DNA of 64,000 bases, taken from the NCBI GenBank assembly GCA_016714905.1, contig JADKBW010000014.1:31551-95550 (forward strand), read 5' to 3'. This document shows positions 1 through 8,755 of the stretch, one piece after another. The notes below the pieces were generated by a model, which was not told where the DNA came from, did no database searches, and saw only the letters and a list, made by a program, of their open reading frames with translations. The stretch is from Flavobacterium sp. GTDB lineage: Bacteria; Bacteroidota; Bacteroidia; Flavobacteriales; Flavobacteriaceae. Every line of letters starts with the position of its first letter. Position 1 is the stretch's first letter. The position numbers and the translations under genes were made by a program.

Positions 1-1
1 G

Positions 2-194
2 CCAGGACAGTATGAGCAAGAATATTTAGCCAAAAGACTAAAGCGAAATGGATTTTTCCCGTATGCGAGACAAGAAAAATTTTCGTTTAGACAAGTGCAT
101 GAAACCGATTTGTATCGGAAACTGATTCCAAAGATGGAGCCGATTCATTGGAAGAATTTATTTTGCCTTTTCGAGCGTAAAGGAGAACTCTGAT
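2..194 (+). CDS. C-terminal fragment of an unidentified protein (partial)
   Basis: An open frame enters from the left edge and ends at a TGA at 192-194, giving about 63 residues. The end of the protein is rich in charged and aromatic residues (KLIPKMEPIHWKNLFCLFER). This style of ending occurs in some SAM-dependent methyltransferases, but no motif here proves it. The frame overlaps the 3' end of the convergent histidine kinase gene by about 37 bases, which is acceptable for tail-to-tail genes. It could be a chance frame, although there is no stop over its whole visible length and its codon use looks coding. Confidence 0.4.
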
Positions 195-1201
195 CCTTTC
201 CCGAATTCGCTTTCTATATAAATTTTCTCATCGTGCGCTTCGATAATGTGCTTTACAATTGACAAACCTAAGCCAGATCCGCCTTCACTCCGAGCGCCAC
301 TCTTGTCGACACGAAAGAAACGTTCGAAAAGCCTAGAAATATGCTGTTTTTCAATTCCTTCCCCATTATCCTTGATCCTAACAATCACTTTGTTCTTGGT
401 GAGCGTTTCGATGCTCACTTCTGTAGATCCTTTTTCTTTGCCGTATTTGATAGAATTCATGATGAGATTAATCAATACCTGCTCGATTTTCTCGCTGTCA
501 CCCATAACAATAATAGGCTTGTTATATTTCATATCAAAAATCAACAAGATGTCTTTTTTGGACGCTTCCATTTCGAGCAAGTCAAAAACATTTTGAACTA
601 GTTTTACAATATCAAATGGATGAATTTCGAGATTGAGATCGCCCATTTCAAGTTTCGTAATCATGTCCAAATCTTGTACAATGTAAATCAATCGCTCCAC
701 GCCTTTTTCTGCACGTTGCAAGTATTTTTTTCGAATACTTTTGTCATTCATGGCGCCATCTAGTAATGTAGAAAGATAGCCTTGAACGGTAAACAGTGGT
801 GTTTTTAATTCATGGGAAACATTCCCAATAAATTCACGACGGTATTCTTCTCGAACTTTGAGCATTTCGATTTCGAGTTTTTTGTCGGTGGCAAACTTCT
901 TTACTTCACGCGTTAAAGTTGCCATATCGGTGGTAATGGGTTGACTTCTGAACGTTGATGATTCTAAAAGGGAAACATCATCGTAGATTTTTTTAACCCG
1001 ACGATATATGAAATGTTCGACGCGATATTGCAAGACAAAAAATGAAAAGGCGGCAATGGAAGCAGCAAAACAAAGACAGAAGCGGAGAGAAAATTCGAAA
1101 AAATAGTAGGTCATTAATGCCACAACCGCTGTAGAAAACAAGGTGATGTAAAGCGCTGAAATGACCGCAAACTTGTATGTTTTTTTGAAATTAAGACCCA
1201 T
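158..1201 (-). CDS. Sensor histidine kinase, PhoR-like
   Basis: Inner-membrane sensor kinase of 347 residues. Two hydrophobic segments (about 10-32 and 38-58) lie almost back to back, so there is practically no periplasmic sensor domain and the signal is probably sensed in or near the membrane. The HisKA H-box is GNVSHELKTPLF with the phospho-accepting His at residue 130. The ATPase part shows the N-box (INLIMNSIKYG), G1 (DNGEGI), F-box (LFERFFRVDKSG) and G2 (GSGLGLSI). The gene lies 64 bases downstream of the response regulator on the same strand, so the two form an operon. Neighbouring a TonB receptor, a phosphate-type PhoR role is likely, but the ligand cannot be read from the sequence. 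Confidence 0.93.
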   Translation of the reverse strand: MGLNFKKTYKFAVISALYITLFSTAVVALMTYYFFEFSLRFCLCFAASIAAFSFFVLQYRVEHFIYRRVKKIYDDVSLLESSTFRSQPITTDMATLTREVKKFATDKKLEIEMLKVREEYRREFIGNVSHELKTPLFTVQGYLSTLLDGAMNDKSIRKKYLQRAEKGVERLIYIVQDLDMITKLEMGDLNLEIHPFDIVKLVQNVFDLLEMEASKKDILLIFDMKYNKPIIVMGDSEKIEQVLINLIMNSIKYGKEKGSTEVSIETLTKNKVIVRIKDNGEGIEKQHISRLFERFFRVDKSGARSEGGSGLGLSIVKHIIEAHDEKIYIESEFGKGSEFSFTLEKAK

Positions 1202-1265
1202 ATTTAATTATTGCCACATGGCTATACTGGCAACAACAAAGATATTGTAAAAAGAGATAGATTGG

Positions 1266-1952
1266 TTATACTTCAAACTTGTAACCCACGCCTTTAATCG
1301 TTTTGAAGAAATCGTCGCCGATCTTTTCTCGAAGCTTTCTGATGTGCACGTCGATGGTTCGTCCGCCTACGATAACTTCGCTTCCCCAAACTTTGTCTAG
1401 AATTTCTTCTCTTTTAAAAACCTTTCCTGGTTTGGAAGCCAAGAGATAAAACAACTCGAATTCTTTTCTAGGTAAAATAATCTCGAGATCATCCTTGATG
1501 ATTTTATATTCTTCTCGATTGATTTCGATGCCGCCTACATTTAAAGTCTCCGAACCTTTTTCTTCTTCATGCTTTAATCTTCTCAGTAAAGCTTTTACTT
1601 TACTAACGAGCAATTTAGGTTTTATAGGTTTGGCAATATAGTCGTCTGCGCCAGCATCAAAACCGGCAACTTGAGAATAATCTTCACTTCTAGCGGTAAG
1701 GAATGTAATAATTACTTGACTTAATTCTGGCATACGTCTTATATTTTCGCAGGCTTCAATCCCGTCCATTTCAGGCATCATTACATCCATAATAATAAGA
1801 TGTGGGATTTCTTTTTTAGCTTTCGCAATCGCTTCTTTACCATTGGTTGCGGTAACAATTTGATAACCTTCTTGAGCGAGATTATATCCAACAATCTCTA
1901 AGATATCTTGTTCGTCGTCTACTAATAAAATCTTGATGTCTTTCTTCTTCAT
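1266..1952 (-). CDS. Response regulator, OmpR/PhoB family
   Basis: Cytoplasmic DNA-binding response regulator of 228 residues. The receiver domain (about 5-120) has the acidic pocket VDDE near residues 11-14, the phospho-acceptor Asp56 in IIMDVMMPEMDG, the switch Thr in FLTARSED and the conserved Lys in DYIAKPI. The C-terminal winged helix (about 135-226) carries the GGRTIDVHIRKLREKIG recognition region typical of the PhoB/OmpR class. It is the first gene of the pair with the kinase. Proteins of this class bind tandem direct repeats about 11 bp apart; repeats of that kind are visible upstream of the divergent TonB receptor gene. Close homologues are annotated PhoB or RprY. Confidence 0.93.
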   Translation of the reverse strand: MKKKDIKILLVDDEQDILEIVGYNLAQEGYQIVTATNGKEAIAKAKKEIPHLIIMDVMMPEMDGIEACENIRRMPELSQVIITFLTARSEDYSQVAGFDAGADDYIAKPIKPKLLVSKVKALLRRLKHEEEKGSETLNVGGIEINREEYKIIKDDLEIILPRKEFELFYLLASKPGKVFKREEILDKVWGSEVIVGGRTIDVHIRKLREKIGDDFFKTIKGVGYKFEV

Positions 1953-2075
1953 ACTAGCAAAATTAAGGGTTTAACGCATCTATCAAAAAGTGTTTTTCAA
2001 CAGATGAATTCCTTTGCGATTGTAAATGTAAAGATAAAAGAATCGTGATAAATCATGTTTACTATTATTTAATCT

Positions 2076-2126
2076 CTTAACAATTCGGTAATACTATGCA
2101 AACTTAATCGTAACAACTAGTTAACA
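2076..2126 (+). promoter_or_regulatory. Direct repeats resembling a PhoB-type box
   Basis: The region upstream of the TonB receptor gene contains TTAACA at 2077, GTAATA about 11 bases later, and further GTAACA and TTAACA copies at about 2110 and 2121. Helical-turn spacing of direct repeats is what OmpR/PhoB-family regulators recognise. Similar pairs are seen at 5033, 39833 and 41039. Assignment to the adjacent regulator is inference. Confidence 0.35.
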
Positions 2127-2178
2127 TGAACTTTACAGCGTCGGCGTTCCTTTGCCAAAAATTTAACATCCTATTAAA

Positions 2179-4965
2179 ATGAGAATCAAGTTTTTATTCA
2201 TTACCCTATTCGTCTGTACGATTGCTTTAGCCCAAAGTAAAGGAACTATTACAGGAGTACTTACAGACAAAGATGCCAATAACGCAACTTTGCCTTTTGC
2301 CAATGCTGCCATCAAAGGAACTACGATTGGGACCACCTCCGACGAAAAAGGAAAATATACGCTTACCGTTGCAGCAGGAAACCACACCATCGTATTTAGT
2401 TTTTTGGGATATGAGAACGTTGAAGTGCCTGTTACTGTAAAAGCAGGAGAAACCATCACCATCAATAGAGCTTTAGGTTCTGGAAGTTACAAGTTAGAAG
2501 ATGTCGTAGTAAAAGCGAGCTCTGGCGGGAGAGAAAAAGAGAGTGCTTTATTATTAGATCAGAAAAAAGCAGTAGAAATTAAGCAAAGTATTGGAGCGCA
2601 GGAAATGGCGAGAAAAGGAGTGAGTAATGTTCAAGAAGGCTTAACTAAAATTACGGGGGTTTCTAAAGTTGAGTCGAGAGGTTTATTTGTTCGTGGACTG
2701 GAAGAACGGTACAACAATTTATTGATTAATGATTTACAAGCACCATCTAATAGTCCGTTCAAAAAAATAATTCCTTTAGATCTATTCCCTACTGATATTG
2801 TCGGTGTTTTAAATGTTTATAAAACCTTCAACCCAAATATCCCGGGAGATTTTGCAGGAGCTACAATTAATATAGAAACTTCTCAACCTAGAGCTAGCAT
2901 CACCAAAATCAGTACAAGTTTTGGTTATACAACTAATAATAATGGACGTGAATTTCTTATTTCAGAAGATGCTAATACTACACAGGGCTTTTTAGGACTA
3001 CTAGGAAAAGACCGAGAATTGCCATCTGCGTTTCAAAACGTTCCTTCAGGAAAAATTCTTACACCCGCACAATATAATGAAACGAGTAAACAAAATTCAT
3101 GGAATGTTGATCAATCAAGTAGCCCTATAAATTCGGGGATTGGTTTCTTACATACTGAAAAATTCAATCTCGAAAAAAACAGAAGTATCAGTTATATTTT
3201 TTCGATGAATGCCGATAACAGGTATCAAGTTTTAGAAGGTATTGACAGAACCTTCAATCAGGGGCAAGGGAATTATGACAATAATTTCGAAGTTGCAAAA
3301 TACAGTTACAACACTTCATTGTCTGGATTAGTTGGAATAAAATTCAAATCCAATCGTTTTGACGTTAGTTTAAATTCCTTCGCATTGCGATCAACTTCAA
3401 GTATTATTCAAGACCAACTTGGTTACAAGAATAGTTTAAACACCAACCCGAATATTTTAATTCGATTGAATCAGTTTGAAGAATCAAAATATTGGAACAA
3501 TCAAATCTTGGCGAATTATAAATTAACGGCTAACGGAAAACAAACTTTAAAAGGAGGATTTTCGTATGTGAAAACCGCCTTTGGTTTGCCTGACCGAAAA
3601 GTAATTACAGGAGAAAAACTGAATGAAAATGACACGAAAGTAACTTATGGGGCAGACAACTTAATACGCCAATACTTTGATGTTTCTGGGGATCGCTTCT
3701 TCTCTGGCATGTTAGAATATGCTATAAAGTTTAAAGAAAAAGACAACGGCAAAGACACAAAATTGACCATTGGTTATAATGGGTTAAGCAATGAAGAAGT
3801 GTCTTCGTATCGTTTTGTTTTTGGTAGACCTTTATTGGCGACAACCTACATTACGAATATTAATACGATCAATGAAACTATCGAGAATGATGTAAACAAC
3901 GGGTTGGTTAAATTCACAGAAGAATCAACAGGTGATTGGCGTTCGAAATTATATCAAGGAATCAATTCGGCATACGCAAATATCTTTTTTAATTTTGCTG
4001 AAAAATGGGATATCAATGGTGGAGTCAGAATGGAAAGCTCTATCAGAGAAATAAAATACAGACAAACTGGCGACTCTTTTACTGCTCCTTACAGAAAATT
4101 GAAAAACAACAAAGTCGACTTTTTACCTGCAATTAATGTAAAATATAGTTTAAACGATAAAAACAATATTCGTTTTGCTGCTTCTAAGACTATTACTCGA
4201 CCAATTTCTATTGAAATTCTTCCCGTCAACTTTGTAAATCCTGACGGAACTGTAGAAATTGGAAATCCTAAAATTCAAAATAGTGACAATCTCAATTTCG
4301 ATTTAAAGTATGAGATGTTCCCGGGCACCAATCAAATATTTGTTGTAGGCCTTTTTGGAAAACAAATTAATAATCCAATTGAAAGAATTTTTATTCCTAC
4401 TGCCAGTAGTGGCGGACAAATCATTACGTATGCCAATTCAAAAAGCGCCTTGCTTTTTGGGGTAGAATTAGAAGTTTTATTGCCTTTGAACAAGATTAGT
4501 GCAGCTTTAAATAATTTCTCATGGGGCTTTAATACTTCTTTGATGAAAACAGATGTTAATGTTGATTTGATTAAAAACCCGCTTGAAAACAACAAATCAA
4601 GAGCACTTCAAGGCGCATCAGATTGGTTAATAAATTCTGACTTGAAGTACGATTTTAAATTTAATGAAGACATGAAAAACACGATTTCATTAGTTTATGG
4701 TGTTTCTGGTGAAAGAATTTATGCGGTTGGTACTGCTGGAATTGATCATATCTACGAGAAACCATTTCACAAATTAGACTTTGTATGGTCTAGTAAATTA
4801 TCTAAGAATATCGAAGCAAAATTCGCCGTTGAAAACATCTTAAACCCATCTTTTAGAAGAGAACTTGGTAGCGAAAGTCAACAGACTATTACAGAAACAG
4901 ATTTGACAGTAAGAGAATTTAAAAGAGGTACTGGATTCTCATTAGGCATCAATTATACTTTTTAA
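2179..4965 (+). CDS. TonB-dependent outer-membrane receptor with carboxypeptidase-regulatory-like domain
   Basis: Outer-membrane gated channel of 928 residues that imports a large or scarce ligand using energy from TonB/ExbBD. A signal peptide (about 1-19, ending ALAQS) is followed by a carboxypeptidase-regulatory-like domain (about 22-110, GTITGVLTDKDA), as is usual in Bacteroidota. A plug domain follows with the typical SRGLFVRGLEERYNN stretch. The remainder is a beta barrel ending in the aromatic GINYTF signature. No SusD-like partner is adjacent; instead a lipoprotein gene follows 200 bases downstream. The divergent PhoR/PhoB-like pair suggests phosphate control, but the substrate is unknown. 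Confidence 0.93.
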   Translation: MRIKFLFITLFVCTIALAQSKGTITGVLTDKDANNATLPFANAAIKGTTIGTTSDEKGKYTLTVAAGNHTIVFSFLGYENVEVPVTVKAGETITINRALGSGSYKLEDVVVKASSGGREKESALLLDQKKAVEIKQSIGAQEMARKGVSNVQEGLTKITGVSKVESRGLFVRGLEERYNNLLINDLQAPSNSPFKKIIPLDLFPTDIVGVLNVYKTFNPNIPGDFAGATINIETSQPRASITKISTSFGYTTNNNGREFLISEDANTTQGFLGLLGKDRELPSAFQNVPSGKILTPAQYNETSKQNSWNVDQSSSPINSGIGFLHTEKFNLEKNRSISYIFSMNADNRYQVLEGIDRTFNQGQGNYDNNFEVAKYSYNTSLSGLVGIKFKSNRFDVSLNSFALRSTSSIIQDQLGYKNSLNTNPNILIRLNQFEESKYWNNQILANYKLTANGKQTLKGGFSYVKTAFGLPDRKVITGEKLNENDTKVTYGADNLIRQYFDVSGDRFFSGMLEYAIKFKEKDNGKDTKLTIGYNGLSNEEVSSYRFVFGRPLLATTYITNINTINETIENDVNNGLVKFTEESTGDWRSKLYQGINSAYANIFFNFAEKWDINGGVRMESSIREIKYRQTGDSFTAPYRKLKNNKVDFLPAINVKYSLNDKNNIRFAASKTITRPISIEILPVNFVNPDGTVEIGNPKIQNSDNLNFDLKYEMFPGTNQIFVVGLFGKQINNPIERIFIPTASSGGQIITYANSKSALLFGVELEVLLPLNKISAALNNFSWGFNTSLMKTDVNVDLIKNPLENNKSRALQGASDWLINSDLKYDFKFNEDMKNTISLVYGVSGERIYAVGTAGIDHIYEKPFHKLDFVWSSKLSKNIEAKFAVENILNPSFRRELGSESQQTITETDLTVREFKRGTGFSLGINYTF

Positions 4966-4987
4966 AAAAAATTCAAAATAGAAAAGT

Positions 4988-5017
4988 TCGTCAATCATTT
5001 GGTTGGCGATTTTTTTT
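4988..5017 (+). terminator. Intrinsic terminator after the TonB receptor gene
   Basis: A 9-bp stem with some G-T pairs (TCGTCAATC / GGTTGGCGA), a 4-base loop and eight T. It lies 23 bases past the stop codon. Confidence 0.75.
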
Positions 5018-5032
5018 GAATCAGATTTCTTA

Positions 5033-5050
5033 GGTTAACAAATTGTAATT
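5033..5050 (+). promoter_or_regulatory. Direct repeat resembling the box at 2076
   Basis: GGTTAACAAATTGTAATT upstream of the lipoprotein gene matches the TTAACA...GTAA pattern seen upstream of the TonB receptor. A -7-like TATTTTTG lies at 5135-5142, 26 bases before the ATG. Assignment is inference. Confidence 0.25.
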
Positions 5051-5167
5051 GATTTAACTTAGAATTTACATTCGCTTTATTTTTTTATAATCATAATACA
5101 ACAATGAGATAACGAGTAAAACAAGCGCTGTTTTTATTTTTGCGTAACATTTAAAAATACATTAAAA

Positions 5168-6349
5168 ATGAAAAAATTACTTTTGAGTTTTGCAACCATT
5201 GCAACGTTATTAACAGCATGTTCTTCAGATGATGAAAGTTCAAATCCAACTCCAACTCCAACAGGGGAAATTTCAGGAGATTTTAGTGCTAACAGAGATT
5301 ACGTAAAAGGAAATTACACTCTAAAAGGAACAGTTCGCGTAAAAGCTGGTGTTACTTTAAGCATAGCTGCTGGTTCAGTAATTACAGCCGATGTAACTGA
5401 CGGTGTTGATGCGCTTGTAGTAGAAAACGGTGGGAAATTAATTATGAACGGGACTGCAGCAGATCCAATTGTATGCACGCACCTGACTAAAGTTGCAGGG
5501 TCTTGGGGAGGAATTATTATGTATGGTGATGCGCCCATTGTTGGTGCAAGTTCAGTAGCGACTGCTAATTCTGAAGACGGGCTTACTAGTTCAATTACAG
5601 GAACAGCGTATACTTATGGCGGTTCTAATGATACTCACAATGGTGGGACATTAAGATATGTACGTGTAGAATATGCAGGTAAGAAAATTACAGACGGAAC
5701 AAGTGAAATGAACGGTTTTTCTTTCTACTCTGTAGGTTCAGGAACGATCTTAGAAAATTTAGTTTCTTACAAAGGAGCTGATGATGGTTATGAGTTTTAC
5801 GGTGGAACTGTTAGCGGAACCAACTTAATATCGTACGGAAACTCTGATGACTCTTTCGACTGGCAAGATGGTTGGAAAGGTCAATTGAATAGCAATTGGT
5901 ATGCATCACAAGTTGGCACAGGAAACTTCGGTATGGAAGTAGAGGCTAAAAGCGTTAATAACGATTTTTCTCCAAAAATCACAAATATTACTTTGAAGAG
6001 AGCCGCTGGAACGGTTACAGAGGGCGGAACTTCTGCTGCTGAATACGATGCAATCCAATTTAAAAAACAAGGAAATGGTGATTTTTCTAACATTCTAATT
6101 TCTGGTTACACAACTGATGGTGCTACTGCTGTAAGAATTCAAGATGCCGCTACAAATACAGGGCAAGTAGAGAGTGGTAAAATCAAATTAAGCAATGTAA
6201 AAATCAACGATGGTACGTCACAATTTGCGGGCGCAAGTGGGATAACGGTGATTTTTGATCCTGCTAATTATACTTTAGGAGAAGCTACTGGCGCTTCAAT
6301 CACACCAGGAGCATGGACTATTGTTGAAGGAATCAACTTATTGAACTAA
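5168..6349 (+). CDS. Surface lipoprotein, probable right-handed beta-helix type
   Basis: Lipoprotein of 393 residues. The signal peptide ends in the lipobox LLTAC at about residues 14-18, and the Cys is followed by SSDDE, an acidic stretch like the Bacteroidota lipoprotein export signal that sends lipoproteins to the cell surface. A Pro/Thr-rich linker (NPTPTPTGE) leads into a repetitive Gly/Asn/Thr-rich body (VKAGVTLSIAAGSVI, GGTLRYVRVEYAGK, GTILENLVSYKGADDGYEFYGG) that reads like parallel beta-helix rungs. Homologues are often misnamed 'multidrug transporter'; nothing here supports transport. Its position behind the TonB receptor suggests it helps capture that receptor's ligand. Confidence 0.8.
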   Translation: MKKLLLSFATIATLLTACSSDDESSNPTPTPTGEISGDFSANRDYVKGNYTLKGTVRVKAGVTLSIAAGSVITADVTDGVDALVVENGGKLIMNGTAADPIVCTHLTKVAGSWGGIIMYGDAPIVGASSVATANSEDGLTSSITGTAYTYGGSNDTHNGGTLRYVRVEYAGKKITDGTSEMNGFSFYSVGSGTILENLVSYKGADDGYEFYGGTVSGTNLISYGNSDDSFDWQDGWKGQLNSNWYASQVGTGNFGMEVEAKSVNNDFSPKITNITLKRAAGTVTEGGTSAAEYDAIQFKKQGNGDFSNILISGYTTDGATAVRIQDAATNTGQVESGKIKLSNVKINDGTSQFAGASGITVIFDPANYTLGEATGASITPGAWTIVEGINLLN

Positions 6350-6370
6350 AATATTTGTATTTTTTATCAA

Positions 6371-6402
6371 AAAACACCTCTTTCACAAGAGGTGTTTTTT
6401 TT
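6371..6402 (+). terminator. Intrinsic terminator
   Basis: A perfect 12-bp stem (AAAACACCTCTT / AAGAGGTGTTTT), loop TCAC and a T run, 22 bases after the lipoprotein stop codon. Confidence 0.9.
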
Positions 6403-6452
6403 ATGTTTTTATTTTGATTTTAATTCCTATCTTTACCACCAAGTAAAATCTC

Positions 6453-6770
6453 ATGAGAAATAAATACTTCTATACTATCATTATCGTTTGCTTGTTTTCG
6501 CTTGGCGCTTTCGCTCAGGAAAACAGACAGCAATCTGTTATAGATGGTTTGAGTTTTTATCCGAACCCGGTGAGTACTGGTAAAATCTACATCACTTCTA
6601 AATCTGCTATGGATAAGGAAGTTATGATTTTTGATGTCTTGGGTAAAAAAGTGTTGCAAGCTACTATATCTTCTAAAGAGTTGAATATTGCCACACTTTC
6701 TCCTGGTGTTTATATCATCAAAATTCGCGAAGGCGAAGCTACCGCTACTAGAAAATTGATTGTCAAGTAG
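6453..6770 (+). CDS. Minimal T9SS protein: signal peptide plus sorting domain only
   Basis: Protein of 105 residues. A signal peptide (about 1-22, ending GAFAQ) is followed after only a few residues by a complete type A T9SS C-terminal sorting domain: FYPNPVSTGKIYI, MIFDVLGKKVL, LSPGVYIIKI, and the closing TATRKLIVK. The domain directs export across the outer membrane by the type IX system. There is virtually no cargo between signal and sorting domain. The domain is close in sequence to that of the next gene. The ATG at 6453 is the only start giving the signal peptide. It could be a remnant of a larger protein or a genuine small secreted protein. Confidence 0.8.
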   Translation: MRNKYFYTIIIVCLFSLGAFAQENRQQSVIDGLSFYPNPVSTGKIYITSKSAMDKEVMIFDVLGKKVLQATISSKELNIATLSPGVYIIKIREGEATATRKLIVK

Positions 6771-6842
6771 TTGTTTTTCCTCCTTACATTCCCTTAATCT
6801 TTATTTTACCTTTTTTTCTTTTATGCAAAAGAAATTACTTCC

Positions 6843-6850
6843 TATATTTG
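6843..6850 (+). promoter_or_regulatory. -7 promoter box (TATATTTG)
   Basis: Matches the Flavobacterium TAnnTTTG consensus 25 bases upstream of the ATG at 6876. No TTG is seen at the expected -33 distance. Confidence 0.5.
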
Positions 6851-6875
6851 TAGTCTAAAATTTAAAAACTTAAAA

Positions 6876-7748
6876 ATGAAAAAACTTTACACTTTATTAT
6901 TTGTTGCTTTTGCTGCGACAATGAATGCTCAAACTTTCACAGAATGGAATTTCGATGATCTTGTTCCTGCTACTGCAATGTTGCCAACAACAGGTTCTGG
7001 AACTTTTTCAATCATTGGAGGAGTTGAAGATAGCCTTACTGCTGGTTTGATGCCTGCTGGTAATCCTTCAACAGGAAAAGCATATAGCATTAAAACATTT
7101 CCTGCAACTTTAACCGCTTCTGGAACTGCTGGTTACGAATTCGCTGTTCCAACGGGTGCGTTTCCTGATCCAATCTACGTTACTTTTGACCCAAGAGGTT
7201 CTAACACTGCTTCAAGATGGCAACAATATGAATATACTACAGACGGAACTAATTGGATAGTTTTGGGTAATAATGGTGGACTTTTAACTAATGCATTCAC
7301 TGCAAATCCAATGGTTCGTTTGAACTTGCCAGCTGGTTGTGGCGGTAATGATGCTTTTAGATTCAGAATCGTTTCTATTTTTGATCCAGGAACGGGAGAT
7401 TATTCTGCTGTTAATTATGCTGGAACTCCTCCTTCTACATATGGTACAACAGGTGGAACTTGGAGAATTGATAACGTTGCTTTTGGTCAAGGTACGCTTG
7501 CCGTTCAAGAAAATGAAATCGCAGGTTTACAAGTATATCCAAATCCTGTAACCAATGGAATTCTAAACATTACCACAGATAACAACGATGCAAAATCTGT
7601 AATCTTGTTCGACGTTTTAGGAAAACAAGTGATCAATACAACTGTAACTGATCAACCTATCAATGTTGCTTCTTTAAACAAAGGTGTTTACTTCGTAAAA
7701 ATTACAGAAGCTGGTAAAACTGCTACAAGAAAATTAGTTATTAAGTAA
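6876..7748 (+). CDS. T9SS type A sorting domain protein, secreted
   Basis: Secreted protein of 290 residues. A signal peptide (about 1-18, ending MNAQ) precedes a roughly 190-residue beta-rich domain with FTEWNFDD near its start and phrases such as YVTFDPRGSNTASRWQQYEY and FRFRIVSIFDPGTG, like jelly-roll modules of Bacteroidota extracellular proteins. The last ~75 residues are a T9SS sorting domain (VYPNPVTNGILNI, ILFDVLGKQVI, LNKGVYFVKI, TATRKLVIK). No catalytic motif is recognisable. The function of the cargo domain is unknown. A terminator follows at once. Confidence 0.85.
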   Translation: MKKLYTLLFVAFAATMNAQTFTEWNFDDLVPATAMLPTTGSGTFSIIGGVEDSLTAGLMPAGNPSTGKAYSIKTFPATLTASGTAGYEFAVPTGAFPDPIYVTFDPRGSNTASRWQQYEYTTDGTNWIVLGNNGGLLTNAFTANPMVRLNLPAGCGGNDAFRFRIVSIFDPGTGDYSAVNYAGTPPSTYGTTGGTWRIDNVAFGQGTLAVQENEIAGLQVYPNPVTNGILNITTDNNDAKSVILFDVLGKQVINTTVTDQPINVASLNKGVYFVKITEAGKTATRKLVIK

Positions 7749-7770
7749 TTTACTTACACCACATACTTAA

Positions 7771-7800
7771 AACTCCAACCTAACCGTTGGAGTTTTTTTT
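7771..7800 (+). terminator. Intrinsic terminator, first of two identical copies
   Basis: 9-bp stem (AACTCCAAC / GTTGGAGTT) and eight T. The same terminator occurs at 10209-10238 upstream of the second acyltransferase copy, showing that the duplication included it. Confidence 0.9.
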
Positions 7801-7814
7801 ATTTCCTACTTTTG
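7787..7814 (+). promoter_or_regulatory. Promoter TTG-N17-TACTTTTG overlapping the terminator
   Basis: TTG at 7787-7789 and TACTTTTG at 7807-7814 fit the Flavobacterium -33/-7 consensus with 17-base spacing. The -33 element lies inside the terminator stem. The TTG start codon is 13 bases after the -7 box, so the mRNA leader must be very short. Confidence 0.6.
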
Positions 7815-7827
7815 TCAAAAAGAATTC

Positions 7828-8571
7828 TTGATCACAACTTCTGACATATTCTCTATTTCCAGTGGCAAGCAATTTGAGAAAATCGCCTTGAAAGTGTTTC
7901 GCTATCAATACGATAACAATGGGGTTTATCGCCAGTTTTGTCAACATTTAAAAGTAGAAAAACAACAGGTAAAATCACTGCTGCAAATTCCATTTCTTCC
8001 CATACAATTTTTTAAAAGCCATGAGGTCGTTACAAGAGACCATCCCATTCAAACAACCTTCACAAGTAGCGGCACAACCGGAATGACAACCAGTAACCAT
8101 TTCGTGTCTGACTTATCTTTATACGAATCAAGTTATCTTCAAGCCTTCTCACAGTTTTATGGTAACATCGAAGATTATGTAGTGTTGGCCTTGCTTCCAT
8201 CCTATCTAGAACGCGAGGGTTCGTCTTTAATTTATATGGTCAACGACTTAATCGAGAGAACCAACAATCCCGATAGCGGTTTTTATCTTCACAATTACGA
8301 AGAACTCATTAGCAAACTCACGGCGCTAGATCAGTCGGGCCAAAACGTAATACTTATTGGGGTAACTTACGCTTTGTTGGATTTGATTGAAATGCAAAAA
8401 TTCCAATTGCATCATACCATTATCATGGAAACGGGCGGCATGAAAGGCAAACGTAAAGAACTCATCCGCGAAGAATTGCACGAGATGTTGTGCGATGGAT
8501 TTGGTGTTGCTTCCATTCATTCTGAATATGGGATGACTAAACTTTCTCAAGCATTCATGAGTTTGGTATAA
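7828..8571 (+). pseudogene. Truncated copy of LuxE-like acyltransferase
   Basis: 247 residues starting with TTG, collinear with residues 1-238 of the complete gene at 10266. It keeps the TTFTSSGTTGMTTSNHF nucleotide-binding-like motif but loses the last ~90 residues. After SEYGMT the frame reads into foreign sequence (KLSQAFMSLV, stop) that belongs to a methyltransferase stub on the other strand. LuxE-type enzymes activate or transfer fatty acyl groups; without its C-terminus this copy is probably inactive. Upstream terminator and promoter are identical to those of the second copy. Confidence 0.75.
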
Positions 8572-8685
8572 AAAAACATTTTGATGGTATTTTTTATTAA
8601 ATGTAACTGGCAGGTGATTAAGTTTATCCCCTAACTTAGTTAATGCCAACCCTTTTTGTAGTAATGCTTTGATTTTCCAATTCAT
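8542..8685 (-). pseudogene. 5' stub of a SAM-dependent methyltransferase gene
   Basis: From an ATG at 8683-8685 the minus strand reads MNWKIKALLQKGLALTKL and continues to about YQTHECLRKF, a beginning resembling N-termini of small class I methyltransferases found near surface-polysaccharide genes. It then merges into the antisense of the truncated LuxE-like copy, so the gene has lost everything after about 48 codons. It lies just downstream of the radical SAM gene on the same strand, its probable former operon partner. Family identity is inferred from the N-terminus only. Confidence 0.4.
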
Positions 8686-8755
8686 AACGTTTAGTTATAT
8701 TCATTAAACTAATTCACGTCTATAGAATAATTAAGTATATTTCTATTTATTAAGT

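Larger units (their letters stand above)
7771..8536 (+). repeat. Segmental duplication, copy 1 (partner 10209-10975)
   Basis: The terminator, promoter and first ~235 codons of a LuxE-like gene are repeated 2438 bases downstream. Similarity is moderate in the first ~40 codons but almost perfect from about 8204 to 8520, a pattern suggesting gene conversion. It stops at the SEYGMT codons, where copy 1 runs into unrelated sequence. Confidence 0.9.

Noticed and set aside
2179..6349. SusC/SusD polysaccharide utilisation locus
   Set aside because: The receptor lacks a SusD-like partner and there are no glycoside hydrolases; the lipoprotein is of another type.
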